Shown here piece after piece: positions 25,492-33,895 of a DNA stretch of 64,000 nucleotides (positions within the stretch are counted from its first letter, which is position 1; each line of letters begins with the position of its first letter). The stretch covers positions 496,001 to 560,000 of the forward strand of contig NZ_CP044067.1 of assembly GCF_008693385.1 (NCBI RefSeq), read 5' to 3'. The DNA comes from Cupriavidus pauculus (GTDB taxonomy: Bacteria > Pseudomonadota > Gammaproteobacteria > Burkholderiales > Burkholderiaceae). Under the pieces are notes generated by a model that ran no database searches, was not told the DNA's origin, and was given only the letters and a program-made list of their open reading frames with translations. Both the position numbers and the translations under genes were made by a program.

Positions 25492-26004
25492 TCACGCCTG
25501 ACGCTGGGCGGTCAGTTCCATCTGGGGCTGATACGGCCGGATGACGAGCGCCACGAAGTCTTCATCGGTGGGCGCGACCACGGCGTAGACGAGCCCCGAC
25601 ATCACCAGCGCCACGTCGGTGAGTTGCGCGGCGATGCGCGCCGCGATGAAATGCTGGAGCAGATCGGGATCCGCCGATTCGTCAACGGCACGCGCGGTCG
25701 TGGAAATCGTCTCCAGGCAATGCTCCACGGCCTGACACACCACGACGATCTCGTCGAGCGCATGACCGGTGTCCGCGGCGCGCACCAGCACCGATACGCC
25801 CGTGCTCGGCATCGCGCGATGCCAGCCCGCCTTCATCCGGAACTCGGGCAGTTTGAGGCCCGCGCCATCCTTTTGCGCAATCGCGTTGAACTGCTGGACG
25901 AAGTCGCGTGGGCTGATCGACAGCGGCTGCTTCTCCACGGGCGTGGAGGACACCGCCACCGACGACGCGAGGCATAACGTGACGAAGATACTGGACAGAT
26001 TCAT
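25492..26004 (-). CDS. Hypothetical periplasmic protein
   Basis: The 170-residue protein starts MNLSSIFVTLCLASSVAVSS, a signal peptide, with AAGGAG 8 nt upstream. The mature part has no recognised domain; it contains two cysteines (VVVCQAVEHC) that could pair in the periplasm and ends hydrophilic. Four tandem 14-bp repeats lie directly upstream of the ribosome site (26015-26070), an unusual leader that could make expression variable. Confidence 0.7.
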   Translation of the reverse strand: MNLSSIFVTLCLASSVAVSSTPVEKQPLSISPRDFVQQFNAIAQKDGAGLKLPEFRMKAGWHRAMPSTGVSVLVRAADTGHALDEIVVVCQAVEHCLETISTTARAVDESADPDLLQHFIAARIAAQLTDVALVMSGLVYAVVAPTDEDFVALVIRPYQPQMELTAQRQA

Positions 26005-26014
26005 CGCGCCACTC

Positions 26015-26070
26015 CTTCGCCTCGTTCGCTTCGCCTCGTTCGCTTCGCCTGGTTCGCTTCGCCTTGTTCG
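26015..26070 (-). repeat. 14-bp tandem repeat in leader of periplasmic-protein gene
   Basis: Four units of CTTCGCCTCGTTCG (plus strand; the last two each with one change) run without gaps and end next to the AAGGAG site of the gene starting at 26004. The unit is not a multiple of three and sits in non-coding DNA, so copy-number change would move promoter and leader spacing. Confidence 0.88.
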
Positions 26071-26227
26071 ATCCCTCGAATCGATCATAGGCCCCATTGC
26101 GCTTAAGTGGAAACCCTGATCGGCGTACCGCGGTCTATCTTGGATGAGGAAGACCTGCCATTCCGCGTGGCATGCAACTTGCCGCGTCGTCATCAGATCC
26201 ACGACAGCAGCGACAAAGGAGAGCGCC

Positions 26228-26533
26228 ATGAGCAAGCATCGACGTCACGATCCCGCCACCGACGATACCGGAGCCAGCGATCCGGAAAGCATCCCGAGCA
26301 CGCTCGACCCGCGCCTCGATACCGACGCGTTCGACCTCGAGGATGAACTCGACGAGATCGATCGCGAGAACCACGATCCCGTCGAGCAGGACAACCCCGA
26401 AGACGAGATCTTCGCGGACGTGCAGCGCGCCGCCGAGGCGATGCCCGCCGATACGCCGGCCGACCGCGCCGATCAGACCGACAAACGCATGGAGAGACCG
26501 CCGCGCCCCGACCTGGACCCCGACGACGAATAA
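26228..26533 (+). CDS. Small acidic hypothetical protein
   Basis: The 101-residue protein starts MSKHRRHDPATDD behind AAAGGAG. It is extremely acidic (Asp/Glu-rich throughout, for example FDLEDELDEIDREN) and ends PRPDLDPDDE, so it is probably disordered. No domain was recognised. It could be a stress or chaperone-like hydrophilin. A hairpin terminator follows. Confidence 0.65.
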   Translation: MSKHRRHDPATDDTGASDPESIPSTLDPRLDTDAFDLEDELDEIDRENHDPVEQDNPEDEIFADVQRAAEAMPADTPADRADQTDKRMERPPRPDLDPDDE

Positions 26534-26550
26534 ACGCGCAAAGACAAAAA

Positions 26551-26570
26551 CGGCCCTCCGGTGAGGGCCG
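26551..26570 (-). terminator. Bidirectional hairpin, U-tailed on the minus strand
   Basis: CGGCCCTC and GAGGGCCG form an 8-bp stem around CGGT. On the minus strand it is followed by TTTTT, making it an intrinsic terminator for the BON gene at 26610-27320. It is also 17 nt after the acidic-protein stop. Confidence 0.85.
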
Positions 26571-26609
26571 CCTGCGAGCGACTGTACCAACGCCGTGTGT
26601 GGGGCAGCC

Positions 26610-27320
26610 CTATTCCGAGGCCAGCACACCGTATGGCCGCACATGCAGCCGATTGACGACGTCCGACACGCCGAAGGTGTCATCGACGATGTCCTCGATC
26701 TCGTACTTCATGCGGCGGTCGGTGACGTGCCCCTCGAGCGTGACCACACCGGACTGGACCTCCACCGTGACTTCACTCACATCGAGGTGATCGCGGTGGG
26801 CGAGCCGTTCGCAAACGGCTTCGCGCAGGCGATCGTCGCTGCGCACGTAATTCTTGGGTCCCACACGCCGCATGCCCGCGCGGCCCAGCGTGGGCCCCGC
26901 ATACTGGCTGCGTGCCGCTTCCTCGTCCTCACGTGTGTCGCGTGTGTCGCGTGGGTCGCGACGATAATCGGCGGGGCCTGCGTCCGCACGGCTTGCATAC
27001 TGTCGCGACGCATAGCCGAGTTCCCACTCCTGGCGGCCGCCGCTGCCGGCGGCACCGGGCGCCGTACGACGCATGTCGCCCTGCGAGCGCGTGCCCGCGT
27101 GATAGCCGTCCTCGTAGCCGTTGCTGTAGGCACTGACATAGCCGCGACCCTGCGGAGACTGCTGCCGCGGGTATTCGTCTTCGTGGCGGCCCGGGTAATA
27201 CACCGTGCCCCCGCGACGCTGGGCAGTGGCTTCGTAACGCTGGCGTTCGCGATCGCCGAAGCTGTCGAAGCTCTCGCGATGGTTACCGTATCGGTCACGG
27301 TTTGGGTTCGATCGGTTCAT
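26610..27320 (-). CDS. Second BON-domain protein with low-complexity N-terminus
   Basis: The 236-residue protein starts MNRSNPNRDRYGNHRESF behind AGGAGGAG. A Gly/Arg/Tyr/Asp-rich disordered region (1-160) includes the repeats DPRDTRDTRED. A BON domain follows (about 163-230: RLREAVCERLAHRDHLDVSE, VQSGVVTLEGHV, DDTFGVSDVVN). It is clearly a shorter paralogue of the protein at 22112-23605, sharing the CERL, SGVVTL and DD-FGV-DV-N motifs. No signal peptide is seen. The strong ribosome site and terminator suggest high expression. Confidence 0.85.
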   Translation of the reverse strand: MNRSNPNRDRYGNHRESFDSFGDRERQRYEATAQRRGGTVYYPGRHEDEYPRQQSPQGRGYVSAYSNGYEDGYHAGTRSQGDMRRTAPGAAGSGGRQEWELGYASRQYASRADAGPADYRRDPRDTRDTREDEEAARSQYAGPTLGRAGMRRVGPKNYVRSDDRLREAVCERLAHRDHLDVSEVTVEVQSGVVTLEGHVTDRRMKYEIEDIVDDTFGVSDVVNRLHVRPYGVLASE

Positions 27321-27457
27321 GGATCTGCTCCTCCTGTTAGCGGGATGAACAGTCATGAACGGCAAGTTTCGTACCGGCGCGCCACGCTATTCGCGGCGGC
27401 GCATGCGCCACCGGGACGCATGCAGTTTCTACACAGGTTGCGTGCAAACGCGTGACG

Positions 27458-28897
27458 CTACTTGCTTGCGGTCTGCACCGCGCCGCCCTCGCCCTCGTCC
27501 GTGATCAGCCGCAAACCGCTGGCGATCGCCGCAACGCCGGCAAAGCCCGCGCCCAGTGCCAGCGCGAGGGTCGGGCCATGATCGCCCGCGATACCGAACG
27601 ACAGCGCCACGAGACCCGCGCCCGTCGCCTGGCCGAGCAGACGCGCGGTCGCGATCACGCCGCTGGCGCCACCCGCGCGCTCGCGCGGCGCGCTCGACAT
27701 CAGCGCCTTGAGGTTCGGCGACTGGAAGAACCCGAAGCCGGCGCCGCAGATCGACATGCGAATGCCGATATCGAGCGCGCTGGCATCGGCCGGCATCATC
27801 GCCAGCGAGGCCATGCCCGCGCACATGACGGCCAGGCCCACGCCGCCGAGCAGCCCGGGCGGATATTTGTCGGACATGCGGCCCGCGATCGGCGCCATCA
27901 GCGCGACCACGGCCGACCACGGTGTCATCAGGAAGCCGGTTTCCACGGGGTTGCGGCCCAGTACATGCTCGAAGTAGAACGGCAGCGAGACGAACGCGAG
28001 ACCCTGCGCCGCAAACGAGCAGATGGCCGTCAGCGTGGAGAGCGCGAACATGCGGCGCTTGAACAGATCGACGGGCAGCATCGGTGCCGGATGGCCGCGC
28101 TCGCGGCGCAGCATCAGCAACAGCGCCACCACGAACACCGCGGCCGCGATGGCCACGTGTTCCGTCGGCGCGCGCTGCACGCCCTCGCCAAGCGCGAAGA
28201 TCAGCGAGGCGAACGTGATGACATTGAGAATGGCCGCGACCGGATCGAAGCCATGCGTGCTGCGCGGCGTCTGCGGCAGCGACTTCCAGGCGATGCTCAT
28301 CGCGAGCAGGCCGATCGGCAGGTTGACCGCGAACAGCCATTGCCACGGGCCCATCGACAGAATGATGGACGCGACCGTCGGTCCGACCGCGAACGACACG
28401 CCTACCACCAGGGCATTGAGCCCAAGTCCGCGTCCCATGCGATGCGGCGGAAAAATGGCGCCGATCAGCGCCGCATTCACACTCATGACCGCCGCCGCGC
28501 CGATGCCCTGGAGCACGCGCGCCGCGGCAAGCGACGGCAGCGACCATGCCATCGCGCATACCACGGAGGAGAGGATGAACACCACGAGGCCGGCAAGATA
28601 CACGCGCCGATGGCCGACCTTGCCGCCCAGCGCGGCGAACGGCAGCAGCGTCGCGACCATGGCGAGCTGGTAGGCGTTGATGATCCACACCGACGCCGCG
28701 GGCGTGGCATGGATATCGGCCGCAATCGCAGGCAGCGCGGTGTTGGCGATGGCGGTATCGAGCGTGGCCAGCGAGACCGCGATCATGATGGCCGCCATGC
28801 CGCGCTTCTCGCGCGCGGTCATCGGCTTATCTTCGGGCGTGGGCGCTTCGGGCGCGGGCGCGGGGGTACTTGGGGGCGGGCTGGCGGTCGTCTGCAC
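27458..28897 (-). CDS. MFS drug:H+ antiporter, DHA2 (14-TM) family
   Basis: The 479-residue permease has SLATLDTAIANTALPAIAAD in helix 1 (DHA2 motif D1), GGKVGHRRVYL in loop 2-3 and GIGAAAVMSVNAALI in helix 4. The start is a GTG at 28897 after a Pro-rich N-terminus; an ATG at 28822 (MTAREKRG) is a possible alternative. It resembles SmvA/EmrB-like exporters of quaternary amines or dyes. A LysR gene lies 123 bp upstream on the same strand and may regulate it. No membrane-fusion partner is adjacent. Confidence 0.88.
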   Translation of the reverse strand: MQTTASPPPSTPAPAPEAPTPEDKPMTAREKRGMAAIMIAVSLATLDTAIANTALPAIAADIHATPAASVWIINAYQLAMVATLLPFAALGGKVGHRRVYLAGLVVFILSSVVCAMAWSLPSLAAARVLQGIGAAAVMSVNAALIGAIFPPHRMGRGLGLNALVVGVSFAVGPTVASIILSMGPWQWLFAVNLPIGLLAMSIAWKSLPQTPRSTHGFDPVAAILNVITFASLIFALGEGVQRAPTEHVAIAAAVFVVALLLMLRRERGHPAPMLPVDLFKRRMFALSTLTAICSFAAQGLAFVSLPFYFEHVLGRNPVETGFLMTPWSAVVALMAPIAGRMSDKYPPGLLGGVGLAVMCAGMASLAMMPADASALDIGIRMSICGAGFGFFQSPNLKALMSSAPRERAGGASGVIATARLLGQATGAGLVALSFGIAGDHGPTLALALGAGFAGVAAIASGLRLITDEGEGGAVQTASK

Positions 28898-29020
28898 GAT
28901 TTCAGGAGGCGTAGGCGGTGATGGGCACGGAAATCCGTTGTCGGGTCAACGATTCCCAAAACCGAACAATACGTGAAAAACCGCCGCCTTGCAGGGTGAT
29001 CCCTACCCGTGACCCAAACC

Positions 29021-29911
29021 TCACGCTTTTTCCGCGAACTCCCGCGAAACCCAGTCCATAAACACCCGCACGCGCGGCGACAGCTGGCGGCTGCGCGGGT
29101 AGAGCAAGGAGACCGGCATCAGCGGCGGCGGGCACTGCGGCAGCAGCTCCACGAGTCCACCCTGCGCCAGTTCGGCCGCGACGCGATAGCGCGGCACCTG
29201 AATCATGCCGAGCCCAAGACGGCATGCGGCGGCAACGGTATCCGACCCGCTCATCGATACCGGCGCGGGCAGCATCAGCTCCCGCACCTGCCCGTTCTCC
29301 GTGAACTCGAGCGGCAGCACCCCGCCGGTGAGGCTCGACCGGAACCCGACCATGCGATGCGCCTCGAGCGCGTCGAGCGATGTCGGCAAGCCGAAGCGCG
29401 CCACGTAGTCGGGCGAGGCACATGTCACCTGCTCCAGCTGTGCCACGCGCCGCGCAATCATGTCGCTGTCCTGCGGCGTGCCCGCGCGCACCACGCAGTC
29501 GATCCCCTCGCGCACGAGATCGACGAGGCGGTCGCCCTCGCTCAGCTGCAGTTCGATGCCCGGAAAGCATTCCAGAAAAGCCGGCAGACCCGGCAGCAGG
29601 AAATGCCGCGCGAGCTGGCCATGCACGTCCACACGGAGCACGCCCTTCGGCGTTGCGCCCGCGAAGCTGGACTCGGCCTCCTCGAAATCGGCAAGCAGGC
29701 GGCGGCAGCGCTGGAAATAGGCTTCGCCGTCGAGCGTGGCACTGACATGCCGCGTGGTCCGCTGCAGCAGGCGAACGCCGAGGCGCGCCTCCAGCTGCTT
29801 GATGGCATCGGTGACGGTCGACCGTGGCAGGTCGAGGTCCTGCGCGGCCGCGGTAAAGCTGCCGCGCTCGACGATGCGCACGAACACCCGCATGGTGTCG
29901 ATTCGGTCCAT
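29021..29911 (-). CDS. LysR-family regulator (AaeR/PerR-like group)
   Basis: The 296-residue protein starts MDRIDTMRVFVRIVERGSFT, the standard LysR opening, with AAAGG upstream; the longer frame from 30040 has no support. The HTH is AAAQDLDLPRSTVTDAIKQLE. The effector domain ends MDWVSREFAEKA. It is upstream of and parallel to the DHA2 pump, with 123 bp between. Such LysR proteins commonly control neighbouring exporters, but no divergent partner is present. Confidence 0.92.
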   Translation of the reverse strand: MDRIDTMRVFVRIVERGSFTAAAQDLDLPRSTVTDAIKQLEARLGVRLLQRTTRHVSATLDGEAYFQRCRRLLADFEEAESSFAGATPKGVLRVDVHGQLARHFLLPGLPAFLECFPGIELQLSEGDRLVDLVREGIDCVVRAGTPQDSDMIARRVAQLEQVTCASPDYVARFGLPTSLDALEAHRMVGFRSSLTGGVLPLEFTENGQVRELMLPAPVSMSGSDTVAAACRLGLGMIQVPRYRVAAELAQGGLVELLPQCPPPLMPVSLLYPRSRQLSPRVRVFMDWVSREFAEKA

Positions 29912-29951
29912 GCCGTGTGAAGCCTTTCGATGCCTTACGCCACGGCGTGCA

Positions 29952-30389
29952 TCAGTACCGCATCTGCACGTCGTCGACGCGGTTGGTGCGAATGTTGTAG
30001 AGGCAGGTGTAGCGGAACGACATGGCTTCGTCGCTCGCATCGGGCTCGAACGTGCCCTCGCCGTTGACGCCCGCCTGCGTGGCGGACTGCTGATAGATGC
30101 GTTCGCGGTCCGGCATCATCATCACGCTGCCCGGTTGCGGATAGCGTGTCTTGACGGCGCTGGCGACGACCTTCTCGCACGCATTGCCGGCGGCCTCGAG
30201 CGTGGCGCGGCTCAGGCCGGCGCTGCCCGGCGGCGGCGTGATGGTGGTGGTCGATGGCGCAGGCAGCCGCTGGGGCTGCGCGGGCGCCGGGGTGTCGAAG
30301 AACGGCGTGGAGGTACAGGCGGCGAGCGTCGACAGCGTCAGCGTTGCGGCCAGGGTCCTCAGGCTTTGAGACTTAAGGTAGCGAGACAT
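29952..30389 (-). CDS. Small lipoprotein
   Basis: The 145-residue protein starts MSRYLKSQSLRTLAATLTLS and has the lipobox LAAC near residue 25. After a Pro-rich spacer the folded part has two further cysteines (NACEKVV, YTCLYN). It ends RVDDVQMRY. No family was recognised. It probably sits in the outer membrane. The ribosome site is weak. Confidence 0.75.
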   Translation of the reverse strand: MSRYLKSQSLRTLAATLTLSTLAACTSTPFFDTPAPAQPQRLPAPSTTTITPPPGSAGLSRATLEAAGNACEKVVASAVKTRYPQPGSVMMMPDRERIYQQSATQAGVNGEGTFEPDASDEAMSFRYTCLYNIRTNRVDDVQMRY

Positions 30390-30484
30390 CTGGTCGTTCC
30401 AGGATCGTGGACGTAAGTCGCCCGACCCATCGACTCTATGCCAGAAATGCCTTTGGAGCAACCTGACGCCCGTTCGCAATGCGT

Positions 30485-30985
30485 TCAGGTGCCCGTCATA
30501 TGCGTGGCCGCGGACGCAATGCGCGCGCGCGTGCGCTCGCTCGCGGCAGGGCCCGCCGCCACCACGTGACGGCCCATCTTGAGCTGCTCACCACTCGCCG
30601 CATCGACGAGCACCGGATCGACGGCCTGCCCGGTCTCGCGATCCACGAGCTGCACACTCACGCCTTCGGGCGCGAAATACCGGTTACCCCATGCGAGCAT
30701 CGCGAGCAGCACGGGACGGAAGTCGCGCCCGCATTGCGTCAGCACGTACTCGTAGCGCGGCGGACGCTCCGAGTATTGGCGCTTCTCGAGCAGCCCTTCT
30801 TCCACCAGCGCGTTGAGGCGGCGCGTGAGCATGTTCGGCGCGATATCGAGATTGCGCTGGAATTCGTCGAAGCGCGTCGTGCCGTAGAACGCGTCGCGCA
30901 GGATCAGAATGCTCCACCACTCGCCCACACGCTCGAGACTGCGGGCAATGGGACATTGCATATTTCGGAATGTCTTGCGTTGCAT
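30485..30985 (-). CDS. HxlR-family transcriptional regulator
   Basis: The 166-residue protein has the HxlR core: CPIARSLERVGEWWSILILRD, then FDEFQRNLDIAPNMLTRRLN and a PPRYEYVLTQCGRDF wing. The Cys at the N-terminus of the HTH (MQCPIA) is the conserved redox/electrophile-sensing position of many HxlR proteins. It lies 75 bp after emrB and probably closes the emrAB operon, acting as its local regulator. The extra C-terminal 50 residues are a small accessory domain. Confidence 0.9.
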   Translation of the reverse strand: MQRKTFRNMQCPIARSLERVGEWWSILILRDAFYGTTRFDEFQRNLDIAPNMLTRRLNALVEEGLLEKRQYSERPPRYEYVLTQCGRDFRPVLLAMLAWGNRYFAPEGVSVQLVDRETGQAVDPVLVDAASGEQLKMGRHVVAAGPAASERTRARIASAATHMTGT

Positions 30986-31060
30986 GATGTTTGCGCTCCC
31001 CTGCGCGTCACGAACGACGCGCGCCAATCGAAAAGTTATCCCCCGATGATACCTGCCTCG

Positions 31061-32689
31061 TCAATGCGCATCGGCGGATGGCATCTTCGGCGGTACGACT
31101 TTCTTCATGAACGGCACGACCAGCAGCGCCAGCGCGAAGCCGATCATGATCACGAAAAAGGCATCGCTGAAGGTTTGCGTCAGCGCCTCGCGCAGCGTGA
31201 GCGCGGCCAGTTGCTTCCATGCCGCTGCCTGCGCGGCGACGGCATCGTAGCCAGCCGCGACGAAATTGCGCGCCACGCTATCCACCAGCCCCGTCATCGC
31301 CTCGTTGGTGCTGTTGAGGTGCTCGGCCAGCCGGAAATAATGGAGGTTCGTGCGGTCGTTGATGATCGTCGCGCAGGCCGCAATGCCGATGGCGCCACCG
31401 AGGTTACGCATCAGGTTGAACAGCCCCGACGCGAGCTTGAGCCGCTCCTGCGGCAGGCTGCCCAGCGTCAGGGTGACGATCGGTGCCACCGCGAACTGCT
31501 GCGCCGCGCCGCGCAGTGCCTGCGGCAGCAGCAACTCTTGCCAGCCCCAGTCGTGCGTGATCGGCGTGAAGCACCACATCGACAGCCCGAACAGGCTCAG
31601 CCCCACCACGAGCAGGATGCGCAGATCGACGCGATTGCCCAGGTACGTGTACAGCGGAATGGACGCGACCTGGAACAGCCCCGTGGAAAACACCGCGAGG
31701 CCGATCTCCAGCGCGCTGAAGCCGCGCACACGGCCCAGGAACAGCGGCGTCAGATAGATCGTCGCGAAGATGCCGATGCCCGTGATGAACGACAGCAGAC
31801 AGCCGATCGCGAACGTCCGCTCCTTCAATGCGCGCAGATCGACGACGGGGTTCGCATAGGACAGCGAGCGCCACAGGAAGGCCACCCCCGAGATACCGGC
31901 GATCCACGCCGTGGCGAGAATCGTGTCGTCGCCGAACCAGTCCCACCGTGGCCCCTCTTCCAGCGTGTATTCGAGGCAGCCGAGAAACGCGGCGAGCAGG
32001 ATCATGCCGAGGTAGTCGGCGCCGCGCAGCAGCTTGAGGTCGGGCTTGTCGATCTTGACGAACATCGGCACCGCGACGGCCACGAAGATGCCGGGAATCA
32101 GGTTGATGAAGAACAGCCAGTGCCACGAGAAGTTGTCGGTGATCCAGCCCCCGACGGTCGGGCCCAGCGTCGGCGCGAGCGACGAGAGGCCGCCTACCGT
32201 GGCGGCCGCGATCACGCGCTGCGGCCCCGCGAAAAAGACGAACGCGGTGGTGAACACCATCGGGATCATCGAGCCGCCGAGAAAGCCCTGCAGCGCGCGG
32301 AACGCGATCATGCTCTGGATATTCCACGCAAGGCCGCACAGCATCGAAGCAACCGTGAAACCTGCCGCGGACGCGGCAAACAGCCACCGTGTCGACATCA
32401 CGCGGGCGAGCCAGCCCGAGAGCGGGATGACGACGATCTCGGCAATCAGATAGGCGGTCTGCACCCAGACCGTTTCGTCGGTACCGGCCGAGAGTCCACC
32501 GCCGATATCGCGCAGCGATGCCGAGACGATCTGGATGTCCAGCAGCGCGATGAACATGCCCACGCACATCGTCGCGAACGCGAAGATCTTGGCGCCCGTG
32601 GAAAGCTCGCTGGCCGGGACGATCTGCCTGATCGGCGCCAGCGGGGGCTGCGGCTGGGCCGGCGGCTGCGCAACGACCGCGCTGCTCAC
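31061..32689 (-). CDS. emrB: EmrB-type MFS multidrug exporter (DHA2)
   Basis: The 542-residue permease has 14 predicted helices. Motifs are FIALLDIQIVSASLRDIGGG in helix 1 and RALQGFLGGSMIPMVF in helix 4, typical EmrB/FarB signatures. Its start overlaps the emrA stop by 4 nt. With EmrA and the divergent NodT protein it would form a tripartite pump across both membranes. HxlR follows downstream. Confidence 0.93.
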   Translation of the reverse strand: MSSAVVAQPPAQPQPPLAPIRQIVPASELSTGAKIFAFATMCVGMFIALLDIQIVSASLRDIGGGLSAGTDETVWVQTAYLIAEIVVIPLSGWLARVMSTRWLFAASAAGFTVASMLCGLAWNIQSMIAFRALQGFLGGSMIPMVFTTAFVFFAGPQRVIAAATVGGLSSLAPTLGPTVGGWITDNFSWHWLFFINLIPGIFVAVAVPMFVKIDKPDLKLLRGADYLGMILLAAFLGCLEYTLEEGPRWDWFGDDTILATAWIAGISGVAFLWRSLSYANPVVDLRALKERTFAIGCLLSFITGIGIFATIYLTPLFLGRVRGFSALEIGLAVFSTGLFQVASIPLYTYLGNRVDLRILLVVGLSLFGLSMWCFTPITHDWGWQELLLPQALRGAAQQFAVAPIVTLTLGSLPQERLKLASGLFNLMRNLGGAIGIAACATIINDRTNLHYFRLAEHLNSTNEAMTGLVDSVARNFVAAGYDAVAAQAAAWKQLAALTLREALTQTFSDAFFVIMIGFALALLVVPFMKKVVPPKMPSADAH

Positions 32690-33783
32690 GACTTCACCTT
32701 GGTATCGACCTCGGCCGTCACCGACAGGCCTGGACGGAGCAGGCCCAGCCGCGCATCGGCGTCATCGAGCAATACGCGCACGGGCACGCGCTGCACGATC
32801 TTCGTGAAGTTACCCGTGGCGTTCTCGGGCGGCAGCACGCTGAACTGCGCGCCCGTGGCGGGCGCCAGGCTGCCGAGATGTCCGTGGAAGACGCGGCCCG
32901 GCAATACGTCGGCGCGGATGGTCACGGGCATGCCCGGCTGCATATGCGCAAGCTGGCTTTCCTTGTAGTTGGCATCGATCCAGAGCCCCGCTGCCGGCAC
33001 CACGGACATCAGCTGCGAACCGCTGGCCGCATACGCGCCGACGCGCGCGCGGCGGTTGCCGATGGTGCCGTCCACGGGGGCGCGCAGCTCGGTGTAGCCG
33101 ACATTGAGGCGTGCGAGGTCGCGCTCCGCGATTGCCTGTGCGAGCGCGGCCTGCGCCTGCTGCTTCTGCGTGCCGATCACGTCGAGCTGGCGTTCCGCGG
33201 CGACCAGTGCCGCCTGCGCCTTCTGGCCGTTGGCCACCGATTGCTTGTAATCGGCGTCGGCCTTCTCCGAACTCTGCGTGGATACCGCCTGCTTGGCGAC
33301 GAGGCTCGCGTAGCGGCGCTGATCGTCGCGTGCGCGCACGGTCTCCGCATCGGTGGCCGCCACGCCGGCACGGGCCTGGCCGATCACGGCCTGCTGCAGG
33401 CGCTGGTTGGCGTCGAGATTGGCCAGCAGCGCTTCCTGCGCGGCCACGGCGCCCTCCGCACGCGCAAGCACCGCGCGATAGTCGCGGTCGTCGATGCGCG
33501 CGAGCAGGTCGCCGGCGTGGACGGTCTGGTTGTCGGTCACCGCGACCTCGGTGATATAGCCGGCCACCTTGGTGCCGACGACCGTGACGTCGCCGCCGAC
33601 ATAGGCATCGTCGGTTTCCTCGATAAAGCGCCCCGCGGTCCACCAGTGCGCGCCGTAGGCGACGACGCCGGCACCGGCAATCGCGAGCGCGGCGATGGTC
33701 GCGAGGCGCTTGGCGCCGGGCCGGGCACGCGAGGCATTGGCGGAGTCCGAAGGGGCGCGCTCGGCGGCGGTGCTGGTCGTCAT
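32686..33783 (-). CDS. emrA: EmrA/HlyD-type membrane fusion protein
   Basis: The 365-residue protein has one N-terminal membrane helix (about 28-48). It also has the lipoyl half-motifs VTVVGTKVAGYITEVAVTD and LRAPVDGTIGNRRARVG, and the coiled coil between them (residues 95-205). It bridges EmrB to the outer-membrane factor. It overlaps emrB by 4 nt and is divergent from the NodT gene across 112 bp. Confidence 0.93.
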   Translation of the reverse strand: MTTSTAAERAPSDSANASRARPGAKRLATIAALAIAGAGVVAYGAHWWTAGRFIEETDDAYVGGDVTVVGTKVAGYITEVAVTDNQTVHAGDLLARIDDRDYRAVLARAEGAVAAQEALLANLDANQRLQQAVIGQARAGVAATDAETVRARDDQRRYASLVAKQAVSTQSSEKADADYKQSVANGQKAQAALVAAERQLDVIGTQKQQAQAALAQAIAERDLARLNVGYTELRAPVDGTIGNRRARVGAYAASGSQLMSVVPAAGLWIDANYKESQLAHMQPGMPVTIRADVLPGRVFHGHLGSLAPATGAQFSVLPPENATGNFTKIVQRVPVRVLLDDADARLGLLRPGLSVTAEVDTKVKS

Positions 33784-33857
33784 GGGTGGTGTCCTTCCTG
33801 CCGGATTGGGTGAAATGAAATTCGAGTTGCTATCAAGTTGAAAGTTAGTATAGAGTT

Positions 33858-33880
33858 GTTACTAGCACTATGCAAGTAAC
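33858..33880. promoter_or_regulatory. Inverted repeat in the emrA/NodT divergent promoter
   Basis: Ten-bp arms GTTACTAGCA and TGCAAGTAAC (one mismatch) flank CTA. It lies 15 bp before the NodT start and 75 bp before emrA, in an AT-rich region unlike its surroundings. Size and symmetry suit an HxlR or MarR dimer; HxlR at 30485-30985 is the local candidate. Confidence 0.5.
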
Positions 33881-33895
33881 TAAATCGGATCGCCC

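Noticed and set aside
22075..26070. Tandem repeats as a CRISPR array
   Set aside because: Units of 12 and 14 bp have no spacers and are directly abutting; no cas gene is present.
30479..32968. 829-residue plus-strand frame over HxlR and emrB
   Set aside because: Arg/His/Glu-rich antisense shadow of two confidently identified genes.
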